Shown piece by piece: positions 19,100 through 30,822 of a stretch of 64,000 nt of DNA. Position numbers and translations under genes: made by a program. Numbering within the stretch: position 1 is the stretch's first letter; every line of letters starts with the position of its first letter. Location: NCBI RefSeq assembly GCF_032118995.1, contig NC_092650.1, forward strand, positions 24,438,001 to 24,502,000. Direction: 5' to 3'. Under the pieces are notes generated by a model that saw only the letters and a program-made list of their open reading frames with translations, was not told where the DNA came from and did no database searches. The DNA is from Asterias amurensis. Lineage: Eukaryota; Echinodermata; Asteroidea; Forcipulatida; Asteriidae.

Positions 19100-19390
19100 C
19101 CCCCCGATTTCTGTCCAAAAGAAACAGGTAAAAACCATCATAAACATGGATCACTAAAACAGCAACATAATAACATGTTGAATATTTTCGTATGTGTCAG
19201 TGGATACTCGTTACTCTAATGATCGATTCATGACGTCTACATACAAACTTATCATATCTGTGTTGTAATTTTTTTAGTTACCGAGAAAGATTCTGCAAGG
19301 GTCGAAACGTAAAGCCTTTAAAAACCTCAAAGTCTAATAAAAATGTATTCGCAAACCCCTGAATGGCCATTGGATCATTCCTCAACATTT
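19100..19390. repeat. Repeat with hammerhead-like variant (paralog of 63020-63275)
   Basis: Shares CATAAACATGGATCACTAAA, GACGTCTACATACAAACTTA and CCCCTGAATGGCCATTGGAT with the 63-kb copy. Includes CGAGAAAGATTCTGCAAGGG then TCGAAACGT at 19282-19310, so it is probably the end of another Penelope-like copy. Confidence 0.6.
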
Positions 19391-19429
19391 CATTTTTTAA
19401 ATTTGTTTTTAATTTATTTTTTGGAAAAT

Positions 19430-20000
19430 TTACCTTATTCAATGTTTAAAAGATTGGGGTTATTTCAAAATGTCCATAGATTTACATTAAACTTACAGGG
19501 TTTGAAGATAATGATAGTGGAAAGCTTCCCTTCAAATGTTACTTACTGAGGTGCTGTAGTTTTTGAGAAATGAGTAAAACAATGTCATGATAATACGTAT
19601 GAAATGATTAAAATAATTTTCGTCTCATGAGACGAAAATTATTTTCATGACATTGTTTTACTCATTTCCCCAAAACTACAGCACTTCAGCACGTAGTATT
19701 TCCAAGGAAGCTTTATACTACCATTATCTTCAAACTGTGTAAGTTTAGTGTAAATCTGTGGACATTGTGTCTTTTGTCCTACAAAAAATACATAGACCCA
19801 TTATACACTTTCGGAACAGAAAAAAAAGTTCACAGATTTAATTTACAGGGTTTACAGAAGGTAATGGTGAAAGACTTGTCGCGAAATATTATTCCATGAA
19901 ATGCTTTACTTTTTGAGAAAAAATTAAAACAATATCAATACTGTTTACAGAAGGTGTCCAATGGCTTTAAAGCAAACATTAAAATAAAACAAAAATACAT
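19430..20000. repeat. Palindromic dispersed repeat
   Basis: An inverted pair around TTCGTCTCATGAGACGAA (hairpin about 19560-19690), bounded by 'CCATAGATTTACATTAAACT'-type sequence and its complement. Partial copies at 27045, 54390 and 59120. Open frames are incidental. Confidence 0.65.
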
Positions 20001-20279
20001 GAAAGGTAATGAAAACATGGTGTAAATAATATACCTAAACGATTGTTTTATAATGTCTTCAAAAAGTGAACAAGATAATGAACCGGTGGTGCACTGAAAT
20101 TTATATGTTTACATAATATGAACTAGCCCATTATAAATGCAAGTAGTCCTCCTACATTGCCGTTACCAATCAACATTTCTCTCTCTATCTCTCTTTTGTT
20201 GTTGTTGAAATTATACCGCGCGAGTGCCCCGCCCCATGGATCAGTGCATCACGATCAAACAAAAGACCCCTTAAAGTGA

Positions 20280-20930
20280 CTATGTAAAATTTCAAATAAT
20301 TATGTAAAAGTTAAAATGATTACGTACAAGTTAAAACGATTAAGAACGATAAATAATTATGTAAAAGTGTTACGCATGATGAATATAATACCGGTGCGAC
20401 ACCAACAGGTTGTGCACGGTGCGGATTCGCTCCAAAGACTCGTCTTACTCAGTAACTCTACAGCTGGATGCAACAACGACAAGTGAAACAAAACAAAACG
20501 GATCGCTGACACCGCAACAGACATTTTACGACTTGTCCACAAGTCTAGTGCGACACCAACGGGTCGTGCACGGTGCGGATTCGCTTCAAGGTCTCGTCTC
20601 ACTCAGTATCGATGTGGATGGTCAAGTAATCCGCCTTGCCCAACGCTCCAGCTGGAAACAACAAGAAGTGAAATAAAACAAAACGGCTCGGTATAATATA
20701 AAAGATTCAATTATTATCACTATTTTCTTTTCTTTTTGTAATAACTGCTGGCATGTTTTCGTCACCATTACCATTTCTTTGTTTTTTTGCAAAAGTATTT
20801 TGACCAGTGTTTCAGTACACCCGCTTTACTAAAAAAAACCAGTCCAGTTCTGCAAACTTCTGCCACAAACCTGGCCAGTGGTCATTTACACACTCATCAT
20901 TATTTATTTTGTTATTGGCTGGCAAACAAC
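20280..20930. repeat. Unclassified repeat with internal dimer (paralog of 63310-63960)
   Basis: Begins with ~18-bp AAAATGATTATGTAAAAGTT units, then two ~150-bp tandem modules, each with GTGCGACACCAACRGG and CACGGTGCGGATTCGCT. Frames of about 80 codons are open on both strands and preserved in the 63-kb paralog, but I recognise no domain. Confidence 0.65.
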
Positions 20931-21521
20931 CGCGGGGCCAAGCTAGTCTGAGCCGAATCAAAGGCTGATGCTGTGGTTTCAAAAAGGGCCATAGAATAGG
21001 TTCTTTATGTCTGTGATTAGTGTTCTTGAGCGCGTGCTTAAGACATCTGTAGATGTCCTGTAAGACTGCTGCCACCTAGCGTTCCAAACTCTCCCATTGA
21101 CCGTGAAAATCGGAGCACATTAAAATCTATAAGGTAACAGTATAAGAAGGACTTACACAGCGAAAAAAAACCCAAACATTTTTCAGTCGATCATGTATTT
21201 TTTATTACCGTTCAATGGCGGTCTGTGCCTTGTTTCAATTAACAATTTCGGTAGGTGCATTGCAGTCTCTTTAAAAGTATGTTGAAATCGGTTTATTTTT
21301 GAGTTGTTCCAGTGCACTTATTGGTTAAGTTGGGGGTGGGGACACGTCCCTTCATATTCTTTCAAGGGGGGGGGGGGGAGAGGTGCAACTGTCATTGATG
21401 GAGCATTCGTGTGAGAAGCCCTTACGTTTTTTAAATTTTATTTTATTTTAAATATTATGATTACGGCGTGTGATCCGGGCCCGCTTAAGGGCCCGGGAAA
21501 ATTTTGCATTTTAGATGTTCT
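20931..21521. other. No recognisable gene
   Basis: Mixed sequence with a G-run near 21366-21379. A minus-strand frame of 87 codons (20812-21075) matches nothing I know. Confidence 0.4.
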
Positions 21522-22441
21522 GGGGTCGATTTCACGAAGCGCTACGAGGCGTCGTAGCTCTAGTTACGATGTATACGCGTCGTAAACTTACGACGTGCTC
21601 CCCCATCGATTTCACGAAACTTACGATGCATTCTAGACGTCGCAAATTCCTTGACAACGAGCTAAGGTACATCGTAACTTACGATCACCCAAAGGGTCGT
21701 CTTAACTCACGTTGCTCTAGTCTCAAATGGCGTTAATGCTGCCTCTAGACAGAGAAGCCGGGCGGGCATTGCGCCGAGAAAGGTTATCTCGTGACCGAAG
21801 ATGCCCACTTGATACAGTATTAACGGACGATGAAATTTACAAGCGCTAATCCTCGCTTTCCACGAAATGGAATTGTTGGTTTATTGGAAAGGGTTGAATT
21901 AGAACACGACACAAAAGGTAAATTTAAATTAATAAGCATCGATGAAATGTTTAATTTGTTACTTATTACATGAACAATTTTAATTTATTTCTGTAAACTT
22001 ACACAAGTACATGTACTCGACAAAACGCCAGTGATTAAAATCCCTTCAGCAGTAAAAGTAAACTGTCTAGCGCCACCATTCGTTTGCTCAAAAAACATGA
22101 AAAAAACATAAACAAACATGACGGCGTTCACGCAGTGTCTTGCACATTTTGCGCATCTGCGCCATTTTTGTCTCCTCTCTTCGTCTCTTGTTAAACGGCT
22201 GTTTCGTTATTACAACGCGTATTTGACATAAAACAGCAGTAGTGCAAAAAGGTCATCCTCGTTCTAAAACTTCGTTTTATATAAAGGGCATTTTCAATGC
22301 GTTGCGATGCATCGTCCGTACGACGCGTTTCGTGAAATCGTTTATGCAGTTCGTCGGAGCTACGATACATCGCAGAGCCGCGATGCATCGTAAACCATAC
22401 GATGCATCGTAAGTTAAGAAGAGCTTCGTGAAACCGACCCC
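21522..22441. mobile_element. PIF/Harbinger-like deletion derivative
   Basis: Terminal inverted repeats GGGGTCGATTTCACGAAGC / GCTTCGTGAAACCGACCCC. Subterminal regions are full of ATCGTAAGTTACGAT-like dyads. An internal fragment at 21727-21917 encodes a transposase N-terminus. The catalytic core is absent, so this is non-autonomous. Flanking target duplication is unclear. Confidence 0.7.
21727..21917 (+). pseudogene. Harbinger transposase N-terminal fragment
   Basis: From the ATG at 21727: MALMLPLDREAGRALRRERL, then DTVLTDDEIYKR and a stop. One frame over it continues NPRFPRNGIVGLLERVELEH and DTK, then GTAAAT, a possible donor. The (T/S)DDE-Y-x-RFRFPR-x-GI pattern is typical of PIF/Harbinger transposases. 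Broken by a frameshift and lacking the DDE domain. Confidence 0.6.
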
Positions 22442-23040
22442 TGTGGTGCAATCTTGGGCCAATTTTGAGGGGGGACATTTGATAAAATGTCCCCCACCCA
22501 AGTTGTGTCATCCTTTGCCCCAAGGATTGATGCCCATGGCGGGACACAGGGTTTGGTCTTACACATTGCAGTACTTGGGCTTCACGATAAAGGTGGTCAA
22601 AAAGATGGGGGGGGGGGGTACATTGATATCGTGTTCCTCACCCTCCAAAAGATGGGGGACATGTTTGTGACTATTAAGCTTATGTTTACTTGGCATAACA
22701 ATGATTGAGTGGAGTCTTGGCCGGTAAACTAATTTTACTGAGCAAATTGTTTTGCTTAGGGAACTCTATGGAATTGAGTGCAGATTTGTTGAAATTATGA
22801 AGTACCGTTTGATGTAGCCCAAGTGACTGCAGTGTTCAGTGTGCTGTACAATATAGTTGGATAACTGCTGAAGCGACCCCACTTATGGCAATAATCTGCT
22901 GAATCGACCACCATCAGCCAACCATGGTCCCCGGTACATGCCTTATAGTAACTATTGATGAAGAACCGTCGTCGCTTAGTCCTATATTTCGTAAGGAGAA
23001 TAAATGCGGAATGAATTCTGATATTAACGTGAACCAAAAT
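22442..23040. other. No recognisable gene
   Basis: Contains a hairpin GGGGGACATTT...AAATGTCCCCC at about 22471-22495 and a G-run at 22607-22618. No coding feature I can name. Confidence 0.4.
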
Positions 23041-23790
23041 TAAAGCCATTATACACTTTCGGAACAGAAAAAACCCATATAAAGTTCACAGATTTACAAA
23101 TACCTTACAGGGTTTACAGAAGGTAATGGGTGAAAGACTTCTCTTGAAATATTATTACCTGAAATGCTTTACTTTTTGAGAAAAAAGTAAAAATAATATT
23201 ATCAATTCTCGATAGCGAGAATTACGGATTTATTTTAAACACAATGTGATGACACGGCGAAACGTGCAGAAACAAGGGTGGGTTTTCCCATTATTTTCTC
23301 CCGACTCCGATGACCGATTGAGCCTAAATTTTCACAGGTGGTTATTTTATATATAAGTTGTGATACACGAAGTGTGGGCCTTTGGACAATACTGTTTACC
23401 GAAAGTGTACTATGGCTTTTAGTTATTAAAAATGAGAAACAGTTTCAAATTCTTAATCTAAACCGACCACAATTTCAAAAATATGAAGATCGTGTCATCA
23501 GAAACTGGACACATTTTAGTAGTTGTCAAGTTCTCATTTGGTGTATCCAAACTTATGCATACAGTGACGAATCTGTGAACATTTTTTACTCCATTGGTCA
23601 TAGAAATTGTAAGAGAATAACGGAGAAATTGCCTCTTTCTAAAAAAACTAATAAATTACAGAGGGAGCCGTTTCCCACAATGTTTTATACCGTCAACAGC
23701 TCCCCATTGCTCGTTTATACCATATATTTTGTTTATGCTATTATTTTGAGAAGTTACGAATGGTGTCCAGTGCCTTCAAAGGGTTTGGGT
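23041..23790. repeat. Degraded R1-related repeat sequence
   Basis: Fragments such as CAGAGGGAGCCGTTTCCCAC, CAATGTTTTATACCGTCAAC and GTGTCCAGTGCCTTCAAA match the R1 family. The 160-codon plus-strand frame here overlaps this repeat and is not credited. Confidence 0.6.
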
Positions 23791-24090
23791 ACTTTTTGTA
23801 GCACAAAACTTAAGAATTGAGTTAAACAATGGGTCGTTTGAATAAAAAGTACTCATTACTGACAAGTACTAGCAAAAAGTAACAGCATAAACTTCCAAGT
23901 AGAAGCATTCAGTAAAAACATCTTCTAAATTCCGTATGAATAGACTCAAAGTCACCTGGAAGGGGTATTTTGTCAAAAATAAAGCTTTTCCCACAAAAAT
24001 ATGTGTTTTGATGAGTGGAATATGAATAAACAGTTAACCAAGGTTATTTACAAATTTAAAAGTAGGCCCGATCCGAGAGGGCGCTGTTCA
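23791..24090. other. No recognisable feature
   Basis: AT-rich spacer between repeats. Confidence 0.35.
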
Positions 24091-24737
24091 TGACGTCAAT
24101 CGAGGCACGATATTTGAAGAGAAAATGACTAGTCTGGCCCCGCACACTACGTCTGGATACCTGGTCGCTATGATGCCTACGTACAGAACTACGGTCACGG
24201 AGCAGACTGCACGCACTACGGCTGCTGTGCGGACGGTCCACTCGGATTACCCAGCACGGTGAATCGCATGCAGTGCCAACACAAGCTAAAAAAATTCCCT
24301 CAAGGTTGAAATAATACCCGATTTTTTCTACGTTAGGCAAATGCTAGCTCCTTTAGGTTTGTCACGTCTTTCAGGTACCTTCTTCGACTTCCCCACTAGC
24401 TGGAAAAATTGTTGGGATGGCGTCATGTTTTAGAAAAGAACTTTTCTTTTCATGTCAAAATGTGTGGTGTGTTCCGGATTTTCGAAGCTCGACGGCTCGA
24501 AGTGTTTGCTGCATGCACAGCGCAGGAACATACGTCGGACCGGACCACTTTGCAAAATGACCCCATCTTTAGTTGTTTTGCTGGATCCAGCAGCAATACA
24601 CCTGGTCGACATTGCCGGAAAAAATGCAAGAATAAAACCCTTTGCGAATCGTACAAATTCACGACTAGGACGTTCATGTACTTGTACGTACATGCGTTCG
24701 ATGTTGATCGAGGAAAAACCTGCCTCGATTGACGTCA
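24091..24737. mobile_element. THAP-containing segment bounded by a perfect 17-bp inverted repeat
   Basis: TGACGTCAATCGAGGCA at 24091-24107 and its exact complement at 24721-24737 enclose a THAP remnant. P-type transposons encode THAP transposases, so a P-element-like relic is possible. The inverted motif also contains TGACGTCA, a CRE-like site, so a promoter explanation remains open. Confidence 0.45.
24375..24612 (-). pseudogene. THAP-domain fossil
   Basis: From the ATG at 24612: MSTRCIAAGSSKTTKDGVIL, then a shortened middle, then CACSKHFEPSSFENPEHTTH and FDMKRKVL. After a frameshift LKHDAIPTIFPASGE gives the AVPTIF-like end of the domain. The second zinc cysteine is Ser, and about 20 residues between the first cysteines and C-x-x-H are missing. 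Non-functional as it stands. Confidence 0.7.
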
Positions 24738-24897
24738 CAAAAGGGGTAGGCGGAGTCACCCCTATACAACTTTATCTATTTTTTAAACATCAACAAATTA
24801 TTTTATTGTTCATGAACAAAACTGTAATGTTTGAAGAATTTTGTTTTCTATTTGCAGGTGACTTTAATCTTTTACTTCAGATAATACCTAGCCCTAT

Positions 24898-26380
24898 ATT
24901 AGAGCGGCAGCCCAGAGCACTTTGGTTAAAGGAACGAGGTACCAATATTTGAGTACATGAACATTTAGTGGATAACCTGACATAGTCAGATATGGATGTC
25001 TGCCAGGGACCCCCCGCTGTGTGTAGCACGTGGACCCCCAACAAAGAGGCAAAATAATGGGCTGAATCAAACATTCTAGGTACCACATGAAATCAAGTGG
25101 AAATGGTCATTAACATCATGCTTAGTAAAAAATATCAACCGCCAGACAAATTGTCTGCTGCATTAGGCCTGCCAGACACCCCCTCCCCCAAATATTTAGT
25201 GTACAAACCTATGGGTTGAAATTCACCAGTTGTCAAATTACCTCAGATTTACATGAAACTTTGTTTAACTGTTCCACTATGGCTAAAATGAACACAAACC
25301 AAAAATTAAATCCATACTCCATATCGTTTCCGAGATACAGCCTCTTAAAAAATGCTAAAATCTCCCCCTTTTGGCGCTCCGCCCCCGAACGACCGCGCGT
25401 CGTGGTGATATTCTTTTCAAACGTTAAGAGCCCGTAATTTAATAACGACACCAGCGGTGTGGCTTAAAATTGTATGCTATTTAAGTTGTGGCCCTTGATT
25501 CATAATTTGGCTGCACTGGGCCTGACAGACACCCCCACCCCCGGGGTAAAACATCGGAGGAACAACCTAAAACCAAATTGAAATTACCAATAGTCCTAAT
25601 GCACAATTCTTAACAGAAGACAATATCAGCCGCCAGAAAATGTTTTGCTGCATTGGGCGCGGCCCGACAGACACATATACCCTCCCCGGGTTAAACATCA
25701 AAGGAACCACCTGAAACCAAGTTGAAATGACCAATAGCAATAACCTTAATACAAGTATCTACTGCCAGACAGCAGTTTTGCTGCATTGGGCCCGGCAGAC
25801 ACCTCCCCTTCCCCTGGGTTAAACATCAAAGGAACCATCTGAAATTAAGTTGAAATGACCAATAACAATATTCTTACCACCACTATCAACTGCCATACAA
25901 CAGTTTTGCTGCATTGGGCCCGGCAGACAACCCCACTCCCCTGGTGTGGCGGTTTCAACTTTCCGCCGTGTTCAGTTTTCCGAATGACCAAATACGGTAA
26001 CATAGCGTCATGCGACACCTGCGCGCAGCAACCGAAAGAAATCAATACTGTTATGCTTTACTGAGTCCCGGAAAACTGAATACGGCGGAAAACTGAAACC
26101 GCCACACCGGGTTTTACGCATCAGAGGAACCACCTGAAACCAAGTTGAAATGACCAATAACAATATTCTTAATACCAGTACCAATCACCAGACGAAAGTT
26201 TTGCTGCATTGGGCCCGGCAGACACCTTCCCTCCCCGGGTTAACATCAGAGAAACCACTTCAAACCAAGTTGAAATGACCAATTTACACTCTTCTTAATA
26301 CAAGTATCATAACACGCCAGACAAAAAATTGGTGCATTGGGCACGCCAGACACCCCCACCCCTTGGTTTAAGAATATTGT
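24898..26380 (+). repeat. Left arm of a large foldback structure
   Basis: The outer tip GAGCGGCAGCCCAGAGCACT is followed by ~560 bp of unique arm sequence, then about six tandem ~130-bp units, each with GCTGCATTGGGCCCGGCAGA and CAAGTTGAAATGACCAATAA. The reverse complement of the whole arm is at 29413-30775. A MITE interrupts it at 25943-26108. Confidence 0.9.
25943..26108. mobile_element. MITE within the foldback left arm
   Basis: A 166-bp insert with ~40-bp inverted ends (GGTGTGGCGGTTTCAACTTT and the complement of GGTGTGGCGGTTTCAGTTTT). It splits one tandem unit between CCCCT and GGGTT, and the equivalent place in the right arm is uninterrupted. Confidence 0.8.
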
Positions 26381-28974
26381 TATTGGTAATTAGCTGTTCC
26401 GATCCAGTCGGAACAGCTATTGTTTTCGTCGAGATTTTTATTATTTTTATTATTATTATTATTATTATTCTTTGTTTCCGCCTAAAACTCCATAGCGTTT
26501 GTACGGCGTTTTTGTTTAGGCCACTACTCCTAAAGTATTAGGATAAAATAGTTAAATCATATATCAAATTGAAGCTTAGAACCTAAGCTTTATTCTAATA
26601 CAAAAGTGTAAAAATTTTTCATTAATTAACCACGTGGTCTTCATTTGAATTTTTAATTTGTAAACTTGATGCAGTCACTTTCATGTTATTGCGAAATATT
26701 CTCTTTGGTAAATGCCGTACAGTATGTACCTATCATGAGTTGTGACTTCTTGAGATGAGTCTACGCGTTTGAACATAACTGGATGCAGTCGCTTCCATGT
26801 TATTGTTAAACGATCTCTGTGGTAAATGCGATTCCGTATGTACCTATCATGAGTTGTGGCTTCTTGAGAGGAGTCTACTCAAGTCTCTTTTTCTTGTTTT
26901 TCTACATACGTTCTGGACCACAGCGCAGTGTCTGTTTCTTGACTTCCTAACCGAGTTCTGGACGTACACAAAGGCATAGGGTTTTCGTTTAGCGAACGTG
27001 CGTATATAGATAGGGGTACGTTTTTGACGACGACGACATACCATGGTGTCCACAGAATTACACTAAACTTAAACAGTTTGAAGATAATGATAGTTGAAAG
27101 CTTCCCTTAAAATATTACTTGCTGTGGTGTTGTAGTTTTTGAGAAATTAGTGAAAAAAAAACTGTCAAAACGTATGACTGGGACCGAGTTGGTTTGGGAC
27201 CGAGTTGACCGGGTTCGTTTTTGAGAAATGAGTGAAAAAACTGTCAACGTATGACTGGGACCGAGTTAGTTTGGGACCGAGTTGACCGGGTTCATTCCAG
27301 GTGACGAGCGTGGACGACAAAAATAGAACGCCTGGGATTTGGAATCTTTTACGGGTGAAGTCGGGGACCATAACCGTAAACTAGTTCAAGTATTTCGCTT
27401 TCTTTTCGGAAATTATACCATGACATACAAAAACTCTTTGGCAGGAATACAAAAGCAGCGATTTTATTATGCTGACGTTTCTCTTGTGGTTGAGTGGGTC
27501 ATTTGTATAAAGCTGCTTATAATAAATAGGCAAAACATTTTGCTTTATAAAAATGCATAAATTGAGCAGAATAGTGGCTTAATGTTATAGAGCTGCTTAT
27601 ATAATCAATAGGCAAAACATTTTGCTTTAAAATAAATTGCAGATCAGCAGAATACCTTGATTCACAACTTGTACTTGTATTTGCTGTGTTTAGCTGCTTT
27701 TTGTTTTTAAAAATCTTTAGTTTAGTTTGGTCCAGGGCCAATGGCTTTTAAAGGAAAGAATCGCAGCGCTTGCGTAATCATGGAATTGTGCTTACGCTAA
27801 GCGTATTTAACAGCTTAGCAGGGAATGTGTTCTTGAGCGTCACAATTCACACTAAAAAAAGCTACAGTTGACTAATTGTGCTCAAGTCCTGTAAAACTGA
27901 AAACAACAGTGACTTAAAAATTTGATTTGCAATCTCAGGATAATACCCAGGGTTTACTTACGTGCAAAAGTAGGCCGGGGCGACTAGTGTGCTTTAGTGT
28001 TAAAGTCGCGACTACAAATTATTATTTGAGTTACGACTACAAATTATTATTTGAGTCGCGACTACTATTTTTCTCTACTCTGTTATAATCGTGCTCAAAC
28101 GTTGACTACAAATCCCGACTACCTGTCCAGTGAAACACTGGTTGTGTTGCTTCTTACTATTCGCAACATATAATATAACGTGCGCTTGCAACACTTTGCG
28201 GTACAAGTCTTGAGAATCCGTAATTTATCGCGACAAGCGTCCAAGTTGGGTTTGAGGGGCGATTAGTCGAGTTTGTAAATTTCACTAGTCACCCAGGCCT
28301 ATCATGATGGGAACTTGCCTATTAAGGTTTTATCGCGAATTGCAAAATTTCAAGAGAGGGCGTTGCGTGCGAGTCGTACAAACTGCATAGTAACCGCCCC
28401 ATATTCCTTCCCAAAATGCATTGCGGTTCTGAATCGCAATAAACCTTATGAAAAATCTTGTGCAAATGGGCCCAATGTCGTGCTCCGCTCTGGAAGCAAA
28501 GATTCAGTGCTTAGCAAAAGCAGTGAATTCTGCGCTTACGTCAAGCAAAATACACTGCTTAGCAGGGATTTCTTTTGTTTGTGTGCTTCCAAGCTCGCAC
28601 ATTTTATTCCGCGCATGCACATTAAGCCGAAAATGGTGATCGTAGGTGCAGAGTTTGGTGGTTACGAGTTCAGTAAAATCCACTTGAACAAGATCAAACA
28701 TCAAACCACCAACCAAATACAAGGATTTTATCCTTAAGTAGTTTGTCACATGGCAATGGACTCTAAAGATACTAGCATGAACTCAAGAAACCAACCAAAT
28801 TAAACAATCCTGAGTCAAATGCAAGTTTTTACATTATTCAACTAGGGACCACTTATCTTATATACCGCCCTCTATTGACGAGTGACTGAAAATCCTTGCA
28901 ACACCATATCACAAGGAGTGCAGGACCAATTTTTACACTGTAGTGATGACTCCGTGGGGCATGGACATTAATTT
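26381..28974. repeat. Spacer of the foldback structure
   Basis: Starts with the hairpin AGCTGTTCCGATCCAGTCGG then AACAGCT and a TTA microsatellite (26440-26470). Two similar ~100-bp stretches follow at 26660 and 26780. From 27290 it parallels 236-1400 of the window. No transposase or other gene recognised; a 140-codon frame at 28315-28737 overlaps dispersed repeats. Confidence 0.6.
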
Positions 28975-29340
28975 CGAAAAACTGTGACATCAAGTTGACC
29001 TCTACTTCCGGGTCAACCGGAAGTGGGACCATATCTCAAGAGTTACACAACCGATTAAAAAAAATTCTTCAGTTATAGACTCCTTAGGACTTAAAATTTG
29101 TTGGGAAAAAACCGTGACCTCATTTTGACCACTTCTTCCGTGTCAACTGGAAGTGGGACCATATCTCAAGTACTATTCAACCGATTTTAAAACTTTTTTT
29201 CAGTTTTAGACCCCTTGGGCATTGGAGATTAGCCTTAGGTTACCGTGACCCCATGTCGACCTCTACTTTGGGGTCAACCGGAAGTGGCACCATAACTCAA
29301 GACACTATTCAACAATTTCAAACTTTTTTTTCAGTTATAG
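28975..29340. repeat. Tandem ~120-bp repeat (same family as 1916-2350)
   Basis: Three units with the ACTTCCGGGTCAACCGGAAG dyad and TGACC half-sites. The order of repeats relative to flanks mirrors the window's left end. Confidence 0.7.
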
Positions 29341-29412
29341 GCTCCTTGGTCATTTTAGCACATAATCCAAGCAAAAGAACACGGAACAGCTTTGTGTTTG
29401 TTCACAAACACC

Positions 29413-30775
29413 TAATGTCTAGTTTCAACTTGGTTTTAGGTCGTTCCTTTGAAGTTTAACCCCGGGGTTGGGGAGGTGTCTGCCGGGCCCAATGAAGAAT
29501 CATAAAAATGTCTGGCGGTTGATACTTCCGTTTGTATTAAGAATATTGTTATTGGTTATTTCAACTTAGTTTTAGGCGGTTCTTCTAAAACCCGAGGGAG
29601 TGGGGTTGTCTGCCGGGCCCAATGCAGCAAAACTTTCGTCTGGCAGTTGATACTTGTATTAAGAATATTGTTATTGGTCATTTCAACTTGGTTTTAGGGG
29701 GTTCCTCTGATGTTTAACCCGGGGGGGGGGGGAGTTGTCTGCCGGGCCAAATGCAACAAAACTTTCGTCTGGCAGTTGATATCTGGCAGTTGATACTTGT
29801 ATTAAGAATAATATTGTATTGGTCACATTTCAACTTGGTTTCAGTGGTTCCTCTGATGTTTAACCCGGGGAAGGGAGCTGTGTCTGCCGAGCCAAATGCA
29901 GCAAAACGTTCGTCTGGTGGTGATTGATACTGGACTTCAAAGAATAGTGTGTTTGGTAATTACTTGGTTTCAGGTGATTCCTTTGTTTAACCCGGGTAAG
30001 GGAGGTGTCTGCCGCGCAAAACATTTGTCCAGCGCCTGATATTGTCTTGTGTTAAGAATAGTGCAAAAGGCCTTGGTATCAACTTGGTTTTAGGTCGTTC
30101 CTCCGATGTTGAACCCCGGGGGTGGGGGTGTCTGGTAGGCCCAATGCAGCCAAATTATGACTCAAGTGCCATAACTTAATTGCAGGCCATAATAGTATAC
30201 ACCTTTCAGCCGCAAAGCTGGTGTCGTTATTAAATTACGGGCTTAACGTTTGAAAGAATACCACCACGACGCGCGGTGTCGGCCGGGGGCGGAGCTCCAA
30301 AAGGGGGAGATTTTAGTATATTGTAAGAGGCTGTATCTCAGAAACGACATGGAGTATGGATTTAATTTTTGGTTTGTGTTCATTTTAGCCATAGTGGAAC
30401 AGTTAAACAAAGTTTCATGTAAATCTGAGGTAATTTGACAACTGGTAATTTTCAACCCATCTAGGTTTGTACACTAAATATTTGGAGAAGGGGGTGTCTG
30501 GCAGGCCTAATGCAGCAGAAAATTTGTCTGGCGGTTGATTTTGTTTACTTAGTATCATGGTAATGACCATTTTCACTTGGTTTCATGTGGTACCTAGAAT
30601 GTTTGATTCAGCCCATTATTTTGCCTCTTTGTTGGGGGTCCATGCGCCACATGCAGCGGGGGGTCCCCGGCAGACATCCATATCTGATTATGTCAGGTTA
30701 TCCACTAAACGTTCCCGTAGTCAAATATTGGTACCTCGTTCCTTTAACCAAAGTGCTCTGGGCTGCCGGTCTATA
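29413..30775 (-). repeat. Right arm of the large foldback structure
   Basis: Reverse complement of 24898-26380: about six ~130-bp units (AAGAATATTGTTATTGGTCA...), then the ~560-bp unique arm and the tip AGTGCTCTGGGCTGCCGG. Spacing between units varies by up to ~20 bp, and arms differ at scattered sites. Confidence 0.9.
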
Positions 30776-30822
30776 TAGGACTCTTTCTCTGTCAGAGTCC
30801 TAACTATTGAGGCCCGTTTCTG

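Noticed and set aside
23338..23820. 160-codon plus-strand frame
   Set aside because: Overlaps degraded R1 repeat sequence on most of its length.
28315..28737. 140-codon plus-strand frame
   Set aside because: Built over dispersed CTTAGCA-type repeat sequence; no start context or splice evidence and no known domain.
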